Origin: JAVBPP01 sp031549535
Lineage (GTDB): Bacteria; Bacillota; Clostridia; Oscillospirales; Acutalibacteraceae
Length of the DNA: 31,828 bases
Direction of reading: 5' to 3'
Assembly (NCBI GenBank): GCA_031549535.1
Contig: JAVBPP010000125.1
Span: forward strand, 1-31,828
Under the pieces are notes generated by a model. It saw only the letters and a list, made by a program, of their open reading frames with translations, was not told the origin of the DNA and made no database searches. Below, piece after piece: positions 30,700 to 31,828 of the stretch (its first letter is position 1; every line of letters starts with the position of its first letter). A program made the translations under genes and the position numbers.

Positions 30700-31828
30700 T
30701 TGGCGGATAAACGAGATTTTTATGAAGTGCTGGGCGTGGACAAAAGCGCGTCCGAGGACGATATTAAAAAGGCATACCGGCAAAAGGCAAAGCAATATCA
30801 CCCGGACTTAAACCCGGGCGACAGCGCCGCCGAGGCGAAATTCAAAGAGGCGAACGAGGCCTATGAAGTGCTGTCAGACGCCGACAAAAAGGCGCGTTAC
30901 GATCGCTTCGGCCACGCGGGCGTTGACCCGAACTACGGCGCGGGCGGAGCCGGCGGCTTCGGCGGCGGCTTTGATTTTGATTTGGGCGATATTTTAGGCA
31001 GCTTTTTCGGCGGCGGCTTCGGTTCCTCCGGGCGCAGCGCGAATCCGAATGCCCCACGCAGGGGTGAGGATGTGCAAGCGCGGCTGACACTTTCATTTGA
31101 GGAGGCGGCCAAGGGCTGCAAACATAAGGTGGAGACCCGCGTGGTAGAGGCCTGCCCGGATTGTTCCGGCAGCGGCGCAGCCCCCGGAACCACGCCGAAA
31201 ACCTGCCCGGATTGTAACGGGCGCGGCCAGGTGGCTGCGCAGCAGCGCACCCCCTTCGGCACAATACAAACCTCCAAAACCTGCCCCAAATGCGCGGGCA
31301 AAGGGCGTTTCATCGAAAAGCCCTGCCCCAAATGCCGCGGCAACGGCCGTGTGGCCAATGAGCGGGAAGTAGAAGTTAACATCCCCGCCGGTATTGACGA
31401 CGGCCAGGTGCTCAATGTAAACGGTATGGGCAACGCGGGTGTCAACGGCGGTCCTGCCGGAAATCTGCACGTCACCGTTTTTGTCCGCCCCCACGCCTTT
31501 TTTGAGCGGGACGGCTACAATGTTCATTTAGAGCAACACGTCACCTTTGCGCAGGCGGCCATGGGTGCAAGCTTTCAGGTGCCCACGCTGGACGGCAAGG
31601 TGATGTTCAACATGCCCGCCGGCACCCAGCCCGGCAAGGTGTTTGCCATGAAGGGCAAGGGCATTCAGCATTTGAACTCCCGTACCCGGCGCGGCGATCA
31701 GTTTGTGCACATCGTTGTAGATGTTCCGGAAAAACTGACTGCGCGGCAGATGGAATTGTTACAGGAGTTTGAGGCCGAATCCGGGCATGACGACGGCAAA
31801 AAAGGCATTTTCGGAAAAAAGAAAAAGT
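30700..31828 (+). CDS. dnaJ: Chaperone DnaJ (Hsp40), truncated by the window end
   Basis: At least 376 residues from TTG 30700, behind AGGAG; the gene is open to the last base and ends in a lysine-rich stretch, so probably only a few codons are missing. The order is the classic type I DnaJ: J domain with YHPDLNPGD (HPD motif near residue 35), a Gly/Phe-rich linker (about 75-110), four CxxCxGxG zinc motifs (CPDCSGSG, CPDCNGRG, CPKCAGKG, CPKCRGNG), then the two C-terminal beta domains. It stimulates the ATPase of DnaK and delivers unfolded substrates. The phosphodiesterase gene separates it from dnaK. Confidence 0.96.
   Translation, partial: MADKRDFYEVLGVDKSASEDDIKKAYRQKAKQYHPDLNPGDSAAEAKFKEANEAYEVLSDADKKARYDRFGHAGVDPNYGAGGAGGFGGGFDFDLGDILGSFFGGGFGSSGRSANPNAPRRGEDVQARLTLSFEEAAKGCKHKVETRVVEACPDCSGSGAAPGTTPKTCPDCNGRGQVAAQQRTPFGTIQTSKTCPKCAGKGRFIEKPCPKCRGNGRVANEREVEVNIPAGIDDGQVLNVNGMGNAGVNGGPAGNLHVTVFVRPHAFFERDGYNVHLEQHVTFAQAAMGASFQVPTLDGKVMFNMPAGTQPGKVFAMKGKGIQHLNSRTRRGDQFVHIVVDVPEKLTARQMELLQEFEAESGHDDGKKGIFGKKKK

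Overview
The window looks like chromosomal DNA from a GC-rich, probably anaerobic clostridial Firmicute, perhaps an uncultured gut member of the Oscillospirales or Christensenellales. The evidence is a complete rnfCDGEAB set, a CIRCE-controlled hrcA-first heat-shock operon, strong AGGAGG ribosome binding sites, frequent TTG starts and many glycoside hydrolases. I see no tRNA, rRNA, CRISPR array, transposase or phage gene. The taxonomic placement is inference.

Region 1 (1-7567, plus strand): the tail of an unknown gene, a palindromic MITE-like insertion, a fold-III PLP decarboxylase, an AT-rich class-C-type serine hydrolase that looks acquired, then a compact set of a SIS-domain sugar-phosphate protein, a GH84 hexosaminidase-type enzyme and a GlmU-like nucleotidyltransferase with a hexapeptide beta-helix, closed by a hairpin terminator. 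None of the enzymes has a visible signal peptide, so this reads as intracellular amino-sugar metabolism.

Region 2 (7568-11264): an intergenic stretch carrying copy A of a dispersed palindromic element, a WG-repeat lipoprotein (minus strand) with its own sigma-A-type promoter, an unrelated palindrome, and an AraC-type HTH plus GNAT-like fusion regulator whose start codon is out of frame by one base.

Region 3 (20296 down to 11268, minus strand): a strong promoter at 20268-20296 appears to drive one unbroken run apbE - NusG-domain-II protein - Gx transporter-like protein - rnfC-D-G-E-A-B - GH97 glycosidase. The Rnf complex couples ferredoxin:NAD+ electron transfer to ion pumping. ApbE attaches FMN to RnfG and RnfD. 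The NusG-II and Gx proteins are frequent partners of such flavinylated systems.

Region 4 (20306-26168): back to back with the Rnf promoter is a near-consensus plus-strand promoter driving a DUF2804 protein and a GH5 endoglycoceramidase-like enzyme without a signal peptide. They converge with a minus-strand GH2 beta-galactosidase. Copy B of the dispersed palindrome lies between them, and its terminal repeat supplies the last base of the beta-galactosidase stop codon.

Region 5 (26314-31828, plus strand): consensus promoter, perfect CIRCE, hrcA-grpE-dnaK, then an alkaline-phosphatase-superfamily hydrolase inserted between dnaK and a dnaJ that runs off the window.

The best candidates for something undescribed are the intracellular GH84/SIS/nucleotidyltransferase cassette, the DUF2804-GH5 pair, the phosphohydrolase inside the heat-shock operon, and the palindromic repeat families. 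None can be proven from sequence alone.
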